DNA of 30,813 nt, taken from contig JAFADM010000098.1 of assembly GCA_023424865.1 (NCBI GenBank), positions 1-30,813 of the forward strand, written 5' to 3'. Below the pieces are notes generated by a model. The model saw only the letters and a list, made by a program, of their open reading frames with translations, had not been told where the DNA came from and did no database searches. Positions 16,048 to 24,300 of this stretch are shown piece after piece (positions within the stretch are counted from its first letter, which is position 1; each line of letters starts with the position of its first letter). A program made the translations under genes and the position numbers. This stretch comes from Bacillota bacterium (GTDB taxonomy: Bacteria; Bacillota_A; Clostridia; DSM-8532).

Positions 16048-16201
16048 AAGTTGGTTTTTTAAGTGAATGTTAAAAGCTAACTTGATTTTAATAATTAAAG
16101 AGAAGTAACATGCCGCTGTCAACGGGGGCGAAGGCGTATAGCGAACACATTGCATTTAAGTATGTATATAAATGTCTGTTCGTTATATGTTTTGTTTTTT
16201 T
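16048..16201 (+). promoter_or_regulatory. xpt leader with terminator and competing antiterminator stem
   Basis: Three structures are visible. First, a 5' hairpin (16048-16062 with 16070-16083). Second, a strong terminator: a 13-bp stem (16135-16147 with 16177-16189, two G-T wobbles), an inner CATTTA/TAAATG stem, and the tract TTTTGTTTTTTT ending at 16201. Third, CGCTGT (16114-16119), which can pair with ATAGCG (16138-16143), the 5' arm of the terminator, so the two are mutually exclusive. This is the layout of transcription attenuation. The canonical purine aptamer words (AUAUGG, GUUUCUACC, CCGUAAA in order) are absent. Confidence 0.6.
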
Positions 16202-16248
16202 AAGGCATAGTTCAGACACAATTTATCAAATGGGGGAGAGGCAGCAAA

Positions 16249-16821
16249 ATGCAGCTTTTGAAGGAAAGAATTTGTCGGGACGGAAAAGTCAGCGCTGGTA
16301 ACATCTTAAGAGTGGACAGTTTTCTAAACCACCAGATTGACGTATCCCTTCTATGTGAAATCGGCAAGGAATTTAAAAGATTATTTAACGACTGCGATGT
16401 GAACAAAATTCTGACGGTAGAAGCCTCCGGAATTGGTATAGCCTGTATCACAGCGCAGTTTTTTAATGTTCCTGTCGTTTTTGCGAAGAAAAACAAAACC
16501 AAGAACATTTCCTCTGAAAGCTATTTCAGCAAGGTTGAATCCTACACCCACGGCAAATCCTACGACATCGTTGTCTCCAAGCAATACCTGGGAGCCAATG
16601 ACAGAGTACTTATAATCGATGATTTTCTCGCACACGGTAACGCACTTTTCGGACTTGTTGATCTGGTAAAGGCTTCGGGCGCCACTCTTATGGGAGCCGG
16701 TATTGTTATTGAGAAAGGTTTTCAGGATGGCGGAGCAATCGCCCGCAGTCAGGGAATACGTGTGGAATCTCTGGCCATTGTAGAATCCATGAGTGTGGAA
16801 AACGGCGTTGTATTTCGCTGA
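16249..16821 (+). CDS. xpt: Xanthine phosphoribosyltransferase
   Basis: This 190-residue cytoplasmic enzyme transfers ribose-5-phosphate from PRPP to xanthine to give XMP, feeding guanine nucleotide salvage. The length and the sequence MQLLKERICRDGKVSAGNILRVDSFLNHQID are typical of Xpt. TVEASGIGIA is the type I PRT substrate loop, and the PRPP-binding motif VLIIDDFLAHGNAL lies at 120-133. The ATG is preceded by GGGGGAGAGG. A long leader with a terminator lies upstream. In many Firmicutes this gene is under a purine riboswitch, but none is recognisable here. Downstream is a BMP/Nup nucleoside transporter and adenine deaminase, making a coherent purine salvage block. Confidence 0.96.
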   Translation: MQLLKERICRDGKVSAGNILRVDSFLNHQIDVSLLCEIGKEFKRLFNDCDVNKILTVEASGIGIACITAQFFNVPVVFAKKNKTKNISSESYFSKVESYTHGKSYDIVVSKQYLGANDRVLIIDDFLAHGNALFGLVDLVKASGATLMGAGIVIEKGFQDGGAIARSQGIRVESLAIVESMSVENGVVFR

Positions 16822-16860
16822 ATATACAATCAATGGATTTTCCTTATATACAGATGATAA

Positions 16861-16952
16861 ATAACATATCCACCAGAATGATTTAATGGATGTTTTATCC
16901 GGTTGTCGGGTCAGCCGGACTGTAAATGCTTCGCATTTAGGTTGGTTTTACT
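16861..16952 (+). other. Three consecutive hairpins and a shared motif between xpt and BMP genes
   Basis: Three adjacent stems: ATAACATATCC with GGATGTTTTAT (16861-16898, one mismatch), TCCGGTTG with CAGCCGGA around TCGGGT (16898-16919), and TAAATGC-TTC-GCATTTA (16923-16939). None has a U-tract, so they are not ordinary terminators. The word GTTGGTTTTACT follows at 16941-16952 and is repeated exactly before ade at 22243-22254. Confidence 0.5.
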
Positions 16953-17056
16953 TTAGTATGCGTAGTATTGTGGAACTTAAAAACGGTTTTCTTTTATTTT
17001 AATTTTGAGTCACTTAGGTGATACAAAAAATATAAGTTGAAATAGTGGAGGTTAAA

Positions 17057-18349
17057 ATGATTAAAAAAATCATGTCCCTGCTGCTTGTAACCACTATGCT
17101 GGTATCATTATCTGCATGTGGATCTCAGCCAAGCAGCCCAAGCCCATCAAACTCAAGCACACCTACAAGCACAACCACACCTGAGAGCACACCCTCTCCC
17201 GATTCTGAGGCTGCAAACGTAAAGATTGGTGTTATCCTTGTTCACGATGAGAACACCGGTTATGACTTTGCCCATATTGAAGGCATCAAGAAGGCAGCAG
17301 CAAATGTTGGTATTTCTGAAGACCAGATCGTCTGGAAATACAACATCAGTGAAGATGAAAGCTGCTACGACACCGCGACGGATCTTGTGGAGCAGGGCTG
17401 CAATTATATCATTTCCGACAGCTATGGCCACCAGAGCTACATGCAGCAAGCTGCCGAGGAAAATCCTGAGGCTACTTTCATTTCTATGACAGGCGACACC
17501 GCTGCACTTACAGGCCTTAAAAATTTCAAGAACGCTTTTAACCATACCTATGAGTCCCGTTATGTTTCCGGTGTTGTAGCTGGTATGAAGCTGGCTGAAC
17601 TTGTTGCTGCCGGCAAGGTTGCAGATAGCAATAAGGACAGCAGCGGCAACATCAAAATCGGCTATGTGGGTGCTTATCCCTATGCTGAAGTAGTATCCGG
17701 CTACACCGCTTTCTATCTTGGCGTTAAGTCCGTTGTAGAAAATGTTGCTATGTCCGTTTCCTACACCAACTCCTGGTATGATCCAATCGCTGAAGCAGAA
17801 GCTGCCAATTCCCTTGTTGCTGCCGGCAGCATCATCATTAGCCAGCATGCAGACTCCACCGGTGCTCCTGCCGCTTGCGAAGCACTGTTGAATTCCGGTA
17901 CCACCGTTTACTGTGTAGGCTACAACGTTGATATGCTTTCCGTTGCTCCCAATGCCGCACTGACCAGCGCTCAGAACGACTGGAGCGTTTACTACACCTA
18001 CGCATTCAATCAGATGGCAAAGGGTGAAGAAATCCTAACCGATTGGGCTGAAGGCTATAACGAAGGTGCCGTCATGATCTCCAAGCTTGGCACAAGCGTT
18101 GCTGAAGGTACAGAAGCGAAGGTTGCTGAAGTGGTAGCCAAACTGACCGATGGCAGCCTCCAGGTATTTGATACCTCCAAATTCACCGTAGGCGGTGCAG
18201 CTGTTACCACCTATTTGGCTATCGATACCAATGGCGACTGGGTTGGTGATCAAGGGGAAGCAATTGAGAACGGCGTATTCCTTGAGTCCAAGCTGCGCAG
18301 TGCTCCCTATTTCGGTCTTCGCATCGATGGTATTACCGAGCTGAACTAA
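17057..18349 (+). CDS. BMP-family nucleoside-binding lipoprotein
   Basis: This 430-residue lipoprotein is the binding component of a nucleoside ABC importer, related to PnrA/BmpA and the substrate-binding proteins paired with NupOPQ. A signal peptide with lipobox LSAC (Cys at about 21) is followed by a Ser/Thr/Pro linker to about residue 48. The BMP domain then begins VKIGVILVHDENTGYDFAHIEGI and includes VRSAP-like ending LRSAPYFGLRIDGI. The frame opens at GTG 17045, but that codon precedes the GGAGG at 17047-17051, so ATG 17057 is the true start. It is about 60 residues longer than many relatives. It heads the operon with the ATPase and both permeases downstream. Purine nucleosides such as inosine or guanosine are the likely ligands, judged from family and context. 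Confidence 0.94.
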   Translation: MIKKIMSLLLVTTMLVSLSACGSQPSSPSPSNSSTPTSTTTPESTPSPDSEAANVKIGVILVHDENTGYDFAHIEGIKKAAANVGISEDQIVWKYNISEDESCYDTATDLVEQGCNYIISDSYGHQSYMQQAAEENPEATFISMTGDTAALTGLKNFKNAFNHTYESRYVSGVVAGMKLAELVAAGKVADSNKDSSGNIKIGYVGAYPYAEVVSGYTAFYLGVKSVVENVAMSVSYTNSWYDPIAEAEAANSLVAAGSIIISQHADSTGAPAACEALLNSGTTVYCVGYNVDMLSVAPNAALTSAQNDWSVYYTYAFNQMAKGEEILTDWAEGYNEGAVMISKLGTSVAEGTEAKVAEVVAKLTDGSLQVFDTSKFTVGGAAVTTYLAIDTNGDWVGDQGEAIENGVFLESKLRSAPYFGLRIDGITELN

Positions 18350-18498
18350 CATAAACGCATAGTATTTAACGGCATAGGAAAACCTGCTTTAAACAGAGGT
18401 TTTCCTATGCTATTGTAAAGGAACAGGAATCCGAGACAAAGCATGATCCGTAATTGTGTTTTGGTTGGGGCTAGAATACTTAAAAGGGGTGGACACGA

Positions 18499-20037
18499 TT
18501 GGGCGCAACAGAAGCCGCAGTACGAATGAAAAATATAACAAAAACTTTCGGCTCCGTAGCGGCGAACCACAAGGTCTTTTTAGAAATACAACGAGGAGAG
18601 ATCCTTGCTCTGCTGGGAGAGAACGGCAGCGGAAAAACAACACTGATGAATATACTCTCCGGCATATATTCCCCGGATGAAGGGCACATCTTTGTAGATG
18701 GCCGGGAAGCTGCAATCCGCAGTCCAAAGGATGCCTATGATCTTGGCATCGGCATGATACACCAGCATTTCAAACTTGTGGATGTGCTTTCTGCTGCAGA
18801 GAATATCATTCTTGGTCTTCCCGGTAAAGGTCGGCTTGATATGAAGGCGGTCAGGGAAAAAGTTAAGGCAATCTCCTCACAATACGGCTTCGAGGTGGAT
18901 CCCGATCAAAAAGTGTATGATATGTCCGTTTCCCAGAAACAGACGGTAGAAATCGTGAAGGTGCTTTACCGTAAAGCGGACATTCTCATTTTAGACGAAC
19001 CAACCGCTGTATTGACGCCTCAGGAGACAGACAAGCTGTTTGAGGTTCTTCGCAATATGCGAAAAGACGGTAAAGCCATTGTCATTATTACCCACAAGCT
19101 GCATGAAGTAGAGGAAATATCCGATAGGGTGGCAGTGCTGCGCCGCGGTGAATTTGTAGGGGAAATGCCCACAGAAAAAACCAATGCGGCGGAGATGACC
19201 AATATGATGGTTGGCCGTTCCGTTACTTTGAATATTGAGCGTACTGAACCGCAAAACCCGGAACCTCGACTTATTGTTGAGAATTTAACAGTTCGTGATA
19301 TTGATGGTATTATTCGGCTAAACAATGTTTCCTTCACGGCCAGAAGCGGCGAAATACTGGGCATAGCCGGTATTTCAGGCTGTGGACAGAAGGAGCTTTT
19401 AGAGTCTATTGCAGGATTGGAAAGAATCGAATCCGGCAGCATTACGTATATGAATCCCGAGACCAATTCATCGGTTGAGCTCGTCGGAAAAATGCCAAGC
19501 GAAATATCCGCCATGGGCGTGGCCCTTTCATTTGTGCCGGAAGACCGGCTGGGTATGGGCCTTGTGGGAAACATGGACTTGACCGATAACATGATGCTTC
19601 GAAGCTATAGGAACAGCAAATCCTTTTTAGCTGAAAGAGGAACTCCCCGTAAGCTGGCTGAAAAAGTTGTGGACGAGCTGAAGGTTATCACCCCGAGTGT
19701 TTCGACACCCGTACGCAGACTTTCCGGCGGAAATGTCCAGAAGGTGCTGGTAGGGCGTGAAATATCCTCTGCGCCGACGGTCCTTATGACGGCCTATGCC
19801 GTACGGGGATTGGATATTAACTCTTCCTACACCATTTATGACCTCATAAATCAACAGAAGAAAAATGGTGTAGCTGTCTTGTTTGTCGGTGAGGATCTTG
19901 ACGTTCTGCTGGAGCTTTGCGACCGCATTCTGGTGTTATGCAGCGGGCGTGTCAGCGGCATTGTAGACGGACGAAATACCGATAAGCATAAGGTTGGCCT
20001 GATGATGACCCGCATTGAAGGGGAGGGTAAAAAATGA
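18499..20037 (+). CDS. nupO: Nucleoside ABC transporter ATP-binding protein, two ATPase domains (NupO-like)
   Basis: This 512-residue protein has two tandem ATPase domains, as in the ribose/nucleoside importer class. Domain 1 has an intact Walker A (GENGSGKTT, K46) and Walker B (ILILDEPTAVL, D166/E167), but its signature segment reads MSVSQKQTVEI rather than LSGGQ. Domain 2 has a degenerate Walker A (GISGCGQKE, no Lys/Thr), a good signature LSGGNVQKVLVGRE, and an altered Walker B region (VLMTAYAVRGLD in place of the usual AQPTRGLD). Such asymmetry is normal in this family. TTG 18499 is preceded by AAAGGGGTGG; the next in-frame ATG at 18526 has no ribosome-binding site. Its stop overlaps the next gene by 4 bp (ATGA). 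Confidence 0.94.
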   Translation: MGATEAAVRMKNITKTFGSVAANHKVFLEIQRGEILALLGENGSGKTTLMNILSGIYSPDEGHIFVDGREAAIRSPKDAYDLGIGMIHQHFKLVDVLSAAENIILGLPGKGRLDMKAVREKVKAISSQYGFEVDPDQKVYDMSVSQKQTVEIVKVLYRKADILILDEPTAVLTPQETDKLFEVLRNMRKDGKAIVIITHKLHEVEEISDRVAVLRRGEFVGEMPTEKTNAAEMTNMMVGRSVTLNIERTEPQNPEPRLIVENLTVRDIDGIIRLNNVSFTARSGEILGIAGISGCGQKELLESIAGLERIESGSITYMNPETNSSVELVGKMPSEISAMGVALSFVPEDRLGMGLVGNMDLTDNMMLRSYRNSKSFLAERGTPRKLAEKVVDELKVITPSVSTPVRRLSGGNVQKVLVGREISSAPTVLMTAYAVRGLDINSSYTIYDLINQQKKNGVAVLFVGEDLDVLLELCDRILVLCSGRVSGIVDGRNTDKHKVGLMMTRIEGEGKK

Positions 20038-21128
20038 GCCGTGTAAACACCCAGCCTATGGTCCGAATAACAAAACGCGAGGCGATGCCCTTATGGATGT
20101 CATGGGGCATACGGGTTGCGGCAATTGCAATTGCTCTGGCAGTGTGCGCAGTTGTCATCTACGCGATGGTCAATCTTAATCCGCTTAAGGTTTATGAAGC
20201 CATGTGGAAGGGCGCTTTCGGAACCAACAAGCGCACATGGGTTACCGCCCGGGACACTATGATGCTTCTTTGCATTTCACTGGCTCTTGCACCTGCATTC
20301 AAAATGCGTTTCTGGAACATAGGTGCGGAGGGGCAGGTCCTTGTGGGTGGCATAGCAACAGCCGCATGCATGCTCTATTTCGGTAAAAGCCTGCCGACAT
20401 GGCTGCTTTTAATCCTTATGTTTTTTGTAAGCGGTGTGGCCGGTGCCATCTGGGGAGTTATTCCGGCTATCTTCAAATCCCGTTTCAGAACCAACGAAAC
20501 ACTGTTTACACTCATGATGAACTATGTCGCTATACAGCTTACATCCTATTTTGTGGCAGTATGGGAAAATCCCTATGGCTCCAATACAGTAGGCATTATC
20601 AATCAAACGACCAAATTTGGATGGTTTCCAACTCTTTTAGGTCAGCAATACCTGCTTAACGTAATCCTGGTGCTTGCTTTAACCGTGGGAATGTATATTT
20701 ATCTGCGTTATTCAAAGCAAGGCTATGAGATATCGGTTGTGGGCGAAAGCGAACGCACCGCAAGATACATCGGTATCAATGTAGGAAAAGTTATTGTACG
20801 AACCGTCAGCCTTTCGGGAGCTATCTGCGGTATCGCTGGATTTATCGCTGTGGCAGGAGCTTCCCATACTATAAGCATCAGCACTGCGGGAGGCCGGGGC
20901 TTCACAGCCATCATTGTGGCGTGGCTTGCCAAATTCAATACCTTTGTTATGATATTGGTATCGGCTTTGTTGGTATTTTTGGAAAAGGGTGCCATGCAGA
21001 TTGCCTCCCAATACAATCTCAATGATTTTGCCTCACAGATGATAACGGGTATCATACTGTTTTTCATTCTTGGGAGTGAGTTTTTTATAAACTATCGTTT
21101 GATATTCCGGACAAAGGAGGCGAAATAA
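20034..21128 (+). CDS. nupP: Nucleoside ABC transporter permease (NupP-like)
   Basis: This 364-residue membrane protein belongs to the BPD_transp_2 permease family. A first membrane helix lies at about residues 21-45, and roughly eight more hydrophobic segments follow. Motifs RFWNIGAEGQVLVGGIATAA and RTNETLFTLMMNYVA are typical of NupP/YufP proteins. The conserved cytoplasmic loop reads YEISVVGESERTARYIGINVGKVI. It starts within the stop codon of the ATPase gene and ends one base before the second permease, so the three are translationally coupled. With the other permease it forms the membrane channel for the BMP-delivered nucleoside. Confidence 0.94.
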   Translation: MSRVNTQPMVRITKREAMPLWMSWGIRVAAIAIALAVCAVVIYAMVNLNPLKVYEAMWKGAFGTNKRTWVTARDTMMLLCISLALAPAFKMRFWNIGAEGQVLVGGIATAACMLYFGKSLPTWLLLILMFFVSGVAGAIWGVIPAIFKSRFRTNETLFTLMMNYVAIQLTSYFVAVWENPYGSNTVGIINQTTKFGWFPTLLGQQYLLNVILVLALTVGMYIYLRYSKQGYEISVVGESERTARYIGINVGKVIVRTVSLSGAICGIAGFIAVAGASHTISISTAGGRGFTAIIVAWLAKFNTFVMILVSALLVFLEKGAMQIASQYNLNDFASQMITGIILFFILGSEFFINYRLIFRTKEAK

Positions 21129-21129
21129 T

Positions 21130-22101
21130 ATGATGCAGCTACTATCTCTTTTGCAAGCCGCAATTGTTTTCGGTACGGTCATTCTGTTTGGCGCCATGGG
21201 CGAAATATTGACCGAAAAGTCGGGAAACCTGAATCTTGGCGTACCGGGCATTATGTACCTCGGCGGTATCGGAGGCCTTGCCGCCTCGTTCTTTTATGAG
21301 ACCTCAAGCCAGAACCCAAGTGCGATTATTGGACTGATAATTGCGCTGATTGCTTCATTAGCAGCCTCCGGACTGGCCGGACTTTTGTACAGCTTTCTTA
21401 CAATAACCCTGCGTGCCAATCAAAACGTTACCGGTCTTACGTTAACCATTTTCGGATCCGGTGTAGCCAACCTTTTTGGCGGCGCAATGAACAAAATGGC
21501 AGGCGGAGTGGGGCAGATATCTGTTGCGACGACAAGTGGAGCCTTTCGTTCAACAATATCACCCTTTTCCAGTGTGGGCGTGCTGTCCGGTCTGGGATTT
21601 ATGGTGTATCTGGCTATCCTTTTTGCATTTGTTTTAAGCTGGTTCTTGGGCAAAACGCGCAAAGGTCTCAGCCTCAGGGCAGTAGGTGAGAATCCCGCTA
21701 CCGCGGATGCGGCAGGAATTAACGTAATAAAATATAAATACCTGGCCATCTGCACCGGTTCGGCAATTACCGGGTTGGGCGGCTTGTATTACGTTATGGA
21801 TTATATTAAAGGCACCTGGGCCAATGACGGTGGTATAGAAAAGCTTGGCTGGCTGGCAGTAGCTCTGGTTATCTTTGCAAGATGGAAGCCTACCCATGCC
21901 ATTTGGGGCTCCTATTTGTTCGGTGCGCTGTTCTGGCTGTATTTTTATATTCCCGGGCTTACACGTTCGTCCCAGGAGATATTTAAGATGCTTCCCTACA
22001 TTGTAACCATCCTGGTTCTTGTAGTCGTCTCGCTTAAAAAGAGCCGGGAGAACGAACCTCCTGCTCATCTGGGGCTTGCCTATTTCAGAGAAGAACGGTA
22101 G
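21130..22101 (+). CDS. nupQ: Nucleoside ABC transporter permease (NupQ-like)
   Basis: This 323-residue permease is the second membrane subunit of the nucleoside importer. It shows the usual sequence GAMGEILTEKSGNLNLGVPGIMYLGG near the N-terminus and the cytoplasmic loop LSLRAVGENPATADAAGINVIKYKY, with eight to nine hydrophobic segments. AAAGGAGG at about 21115-21121 precedes two possible starts (21130 and 21133). It is the last gene of the BMP-nupOPQ operon; a terminator-like hairpin follows at 22154-22193. Confidence 0.94.
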   Translation: MMQLLSLLQAAIVFGTVILFGAMGEILTEKSGNLNLGVPGIMYLGGIGGLAASFFYETSSQNPSAIIGLIIALIASLAASGLAGLLYSFLTITLRANQNVTGLTLTIFGSGVANLFGGAMNKMAGGVGQISVATTSGAFRSTISPFSSVGVLSGLGFMVYLAILFAFVLSWFLGKTRKGLSLRAVGENPATADAAGINVIKYKYLAICTGSAITGLGGLYYVMDYIKGTWANDGGIEKLGWLAVALVIFARWKPTHAIWGSYLFGALFWLYFYIPGLTRSSQEIFKMLPYIVTILVLVVVSLKKSRENEPPAHLGLAYFREER

Positions 22102-22153
22102 ACCGGCATATTAACTTAATTCAATATATCACTTTCATGCGTTATTGAATGAA

Positions 22154-22193
22154 AAAGCCTCCAGTCAAAGGATAAAATCGGATTGGGGGCTTT
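22154..22193 (+). terminator. Terminator of the nucleoside transporter operon
   Basis: AAAGCCTCCAGTC (22154-22166) pairs with GATTGGGGGCTTT (22181-22193) over 13 bp including two G-T wobbles, with a 14-nt loop. The trailing T-run is short (TTTAATAC), so termination may be incomplete. Confidence 0.65.
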
Positions 22194-22222
22194 AATACTA
22201 CTTATATACATAAAGTACGTCT

Positions 22223-22327
22223 ATAAGGTAAGTTGCGTAATAGTTGGTTTTACTGTTATAAGGTAAGTTGCGTAATAGCTGGGTTTACTGTTATAAGGTA
22301 AGTTGCGTTATAATTGATTTTACCGTA
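22223..22327 (+). repeat. Three tandem 35-bp repeats upstream of ade
   Basis: Three head-to-tail units start at 22223, 22258 and 22293 with an exact 35-bp period. Units 1 and 2 differ at only two positions; unit 3 diverges more. Each has ATAAGGTAAGTTGCG at its start and a GTTGGTTTTACT-like core (22243-22254, 22278-22289, 22313-22324). The repeats sit 42 bp before the ade start codon. Confidence 0.9.
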
Positions 22328-22331
22328 AAAT
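22233..22331 (+). promoter_or_regulatory. Tandem promoter-like elements before ade
   Basis: Each repeat supplies TTGCGT (22233, 22268, 22303). The first two are followed after 18 bp by TATAAG (22257-22262, 22292-22297), and the third after 17 bp by TAAAAT (22326-22331). The third pair matches the xpt promoter candidate in both words and spacing. The -35 match to consensus is only three of six, so strength is uncertain. Confidence 0.45.
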
Positions 22332-22368
22332 TTTATAAGCTAAAGTTTAACAAAGGAGGTAAGGTGCT

Positions 22369-24117
22369 GTGGAGAAGGTAGATTTAAAAAGTAAAATTCT
22401 TGCTGCTACTGGTGAAAATCCTGCGGATCTTGTTCTTAAAAACGCATATATCATAAATGTTTTTTCTAATGAAGTAGAAACAGGTGATATTGCGATTTAC
22501 AAGGGTGACATAGCAGGTATAGGCGAGTATCATGGAAAACAAGAAATTGACTGTTCAGGTAAGTATGTTTGCCCGGGGTTTATTGATGGACATATTCATC
22601 TTGAAAGCTCAATGGTAACGCCGTCAGAGTTCGAAAAGGCCGTGCTCCCCCACGGTACCACGGCCGTCATTACCGACCCTCATGAAATAATGAATGTCGC
22701 CGGAACTCAAGGGCTTGATTTCATGATGGACTGCACGGAGAATATGCAGCTGGAGGTCTTTTTCATGCTTCCCTCCTGTGTACCGGCTACGGCTTTAGAT
22801 GAATCGGGAGCAGTAATTGACGCGAAGGCGATTAGTCAATATATGAGCCACTCCCGTGTGCTGGGGCTGGCGGAAGTGATGGACTATTTTAGCGTCATCC
22901 AGGCAAAAGAGGACGTGCTGGACAAATTGCTTGCCGCCGAATTACATGATAAAAGAATTGACGGGCATGCACCCTTTCTTTCGGATAAGGGGCTCAACGC
23001 CTATGTGGCTGCCGGTGTTATGTCGGATCATGAGTGTTCTCTTGAGTCGGAGGCTTTAGAGAAATTTCGCAGAGGCCAATACATTATGGTGCGGGAAGGT
23101 ACGGCTGCCAGGAACTTAAAGGCTTTGATGGCACTGTTTAAAGAACCCTACTGTGAAAGATCCATGCTGGTAACGGATGATAAGCATCCGGAGGATCTTC
23201 TGAATGGAGGACATATCGATTCGATTATTCGTGATGCCATTCGCTATGGGGCGGACCCAGTTTGTGCAATTAAAATGGGAACAATCGTACCTGCCACATA
23301 CTTTAAATTAGATAAAAGAGGCGCAATTGCGCCGGGTTATGCTGCCGATTTGGTGTTGGTTGACGACTTGTCGGCTTTTCAGGTTCAGGCTGTTTTTAAA
23401 CGGGGTGTTTTGGTAGCCCAAAACGGCCATGTTGATTTGCCGCAAAAAGATGTTGATTTACTTTCGTCCAATGCGAAATACGGGCGTGTATTCAATTCAT
23501 TCAATATGCCCCTCATTCAGCCTTCTGATTTTAATATCGCCTTATCGGGAACAAAGCAGCGCGTTATAGGACTTACCCCACATGAGCTATTAACAGACGA
23601 ACGCCTTGTGGAACTTAGCCCGGAGAGTATAGCAGAGGGCGGAGTATCCGTTGAACGGGATATCATCAAGCTGGCAGTCATTGAACGGCATCACAACACA
23701 GGTCACATTGGGCTTGGGTTTTTAGGCGGCTATGGATTAAAAAAGGGGGCGGTTGCTACCAGTATTGCACACGACTCACATAACTTAATCCTGGCTGGCA
23801 CCAACGACAGAGATATGGCTCTGGCAGCAAATACGGTTTCAAAAAATGGCGGGGGCATAGCTGTTGCGGTTGATGGTAATATTGTTGTTCATATTCCTCT
23901 TCCCATTGCCGGTTTAATGGGACTGCAACCGCTCAAGGAGATGGAGACTTTATTGCAAAATGCAAAAGAACTCCTTTACCAGCTTGGAATCAGCAAGGGT
24001 ATCGATCCTTTCATGACACTTGCATTTACAAGCCTTCCGGTTATTCCCAAGCTTCGGCTGACGACCTTTGGGCTGGTGGATGTGAATGCACAAAAAATTG
24101 TACCGGCAGTTGAATGA
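22369..24117 (+). CDS. ade: Adenine deaminase
   Basis: This 582-residue amidohydrolase converts adenine to hypoxanthine and ammonia, linking adenine salvage to the rest of the purine pool. The metal-binding HxH pair lies at H75/H77 in FIDGHIHLESSM. Further family signatures are TTAVITDPHEI, AEVMDYFSV, LVTDDKHPEDLLNGGHID, and the C-terminal NTGHIGLGFLGGYGLKKGAVATSIAHDSHNL. Length is normal for the family. The start is GTG, preceded at 8 nt by AAAGGAGGT (22352-22360). It has its own promoter region made of three tandem repeats, separate from the transporter operon, and its stop codon is the first triplet of a 50-bp tandem repeat array. Confidence 0.97.
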   Translation: MEKVDLKSKILAATGENPADLVLKNAYIINVFSNEVETGDIAIYKGDIAGIGEYHGKQEIDCSGKYVCPGFIDGHIHLESSMVTPSEFEKAVLPHGTTAVITDPHEIMNVAGTQGLDFMMDCTENMQLEVFFMLPSCVPATALDESGAVIDAKAISQYMSHSRVLGLAEVMDYFSVIQAKEDVLDKLLAAELHDKRIDGHAPFLSDKGLNAYVAAGVMSDHECSLESEALEKFRRGQYIMVREGTAARNLKALMALFKEPYCERSMLVTDDKHPEDLLNGGHIDSIIRDAIRYGADPVCAIKMGTIVPATYFKLDKRGAIAPGYAADLVLVDDLSAFQVQAVFKRGVLVAQNGHVDLPQKDVDLLSSNAKYGRVFNSFNMPLIQPSDFNIALSGTKQRVIGLTPHELLTDERLVELSPESIAEGGVSVERDIIKLAVIERHHNTGHIGLGFLGGYGLKKGAVATSIAHDSHNLILAGTNDRDMALAANTVSKNGGGIAVAVDGNIVVHIPLPIAGLMGLQPLKEMETLLQNAKELLYQLGISKGIDPFMTLAFTSLPVIPKLRLTTFGLVDVNAQKIVPAVE

Positions 24118-24252
24118 ATGGTATAACTGGCAAAAAGAATAAATGGCGTAGCCGTCATGAGGTATGAATGGAATAGCTGTAATAAAGAGTAAATGGCACA
24201 ACCGTCATGAGGTATGATTGGAATAGCTGTAATAAAGAATAAATGGCATAAC
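24115..24252. repeat. 50-bp tandem repeat array starting at the ade stop codon
   Basis: Units begin at 24115, 24165 and 24215 (exact 50-bp period). Units 1 and 2 are complete; unit 3 stops after about 38 bp. Each starts TGAWTGGWATARC and includes AAATGGCRYARC followed by CGTCATGAGGTA. The first TGA is the ade stop codon. No gene is seen in 24118-24300. Confidence 0.9.
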
Positions 24253-24300
24253 AAACCATAAATATGGAAATGGCCTATTTAAAGAGCAGAGGAAATGGAA

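Noticed and set aside
16135..16189. Paired PurR boxes (CGAAC in both arms of the xpt terminator)
   Set aside because: The CGAA cores are 33 bp apart instead of about 16, and they are explained as the two arms of the terminator stem.
16110..16301. Plus-strand 63-codon frame in the xpt leader
   Set aside because: It runs through the terminator hairpin into the xpt gene in another frame, has a poor ribosome-binding site, and is explained by the RNA structures.
22223..22327. CRISPR array
   Set aside because: The units are directly adjacent with no variable spacers, and no cas gene is near.
23976..24254. Minus-strand reading frame with repeated peptide segments
   Set aside because: It is only the 50-bp tandem repeat read in translation plus antisense ade sequence, with no ribosome-binding site or family match.
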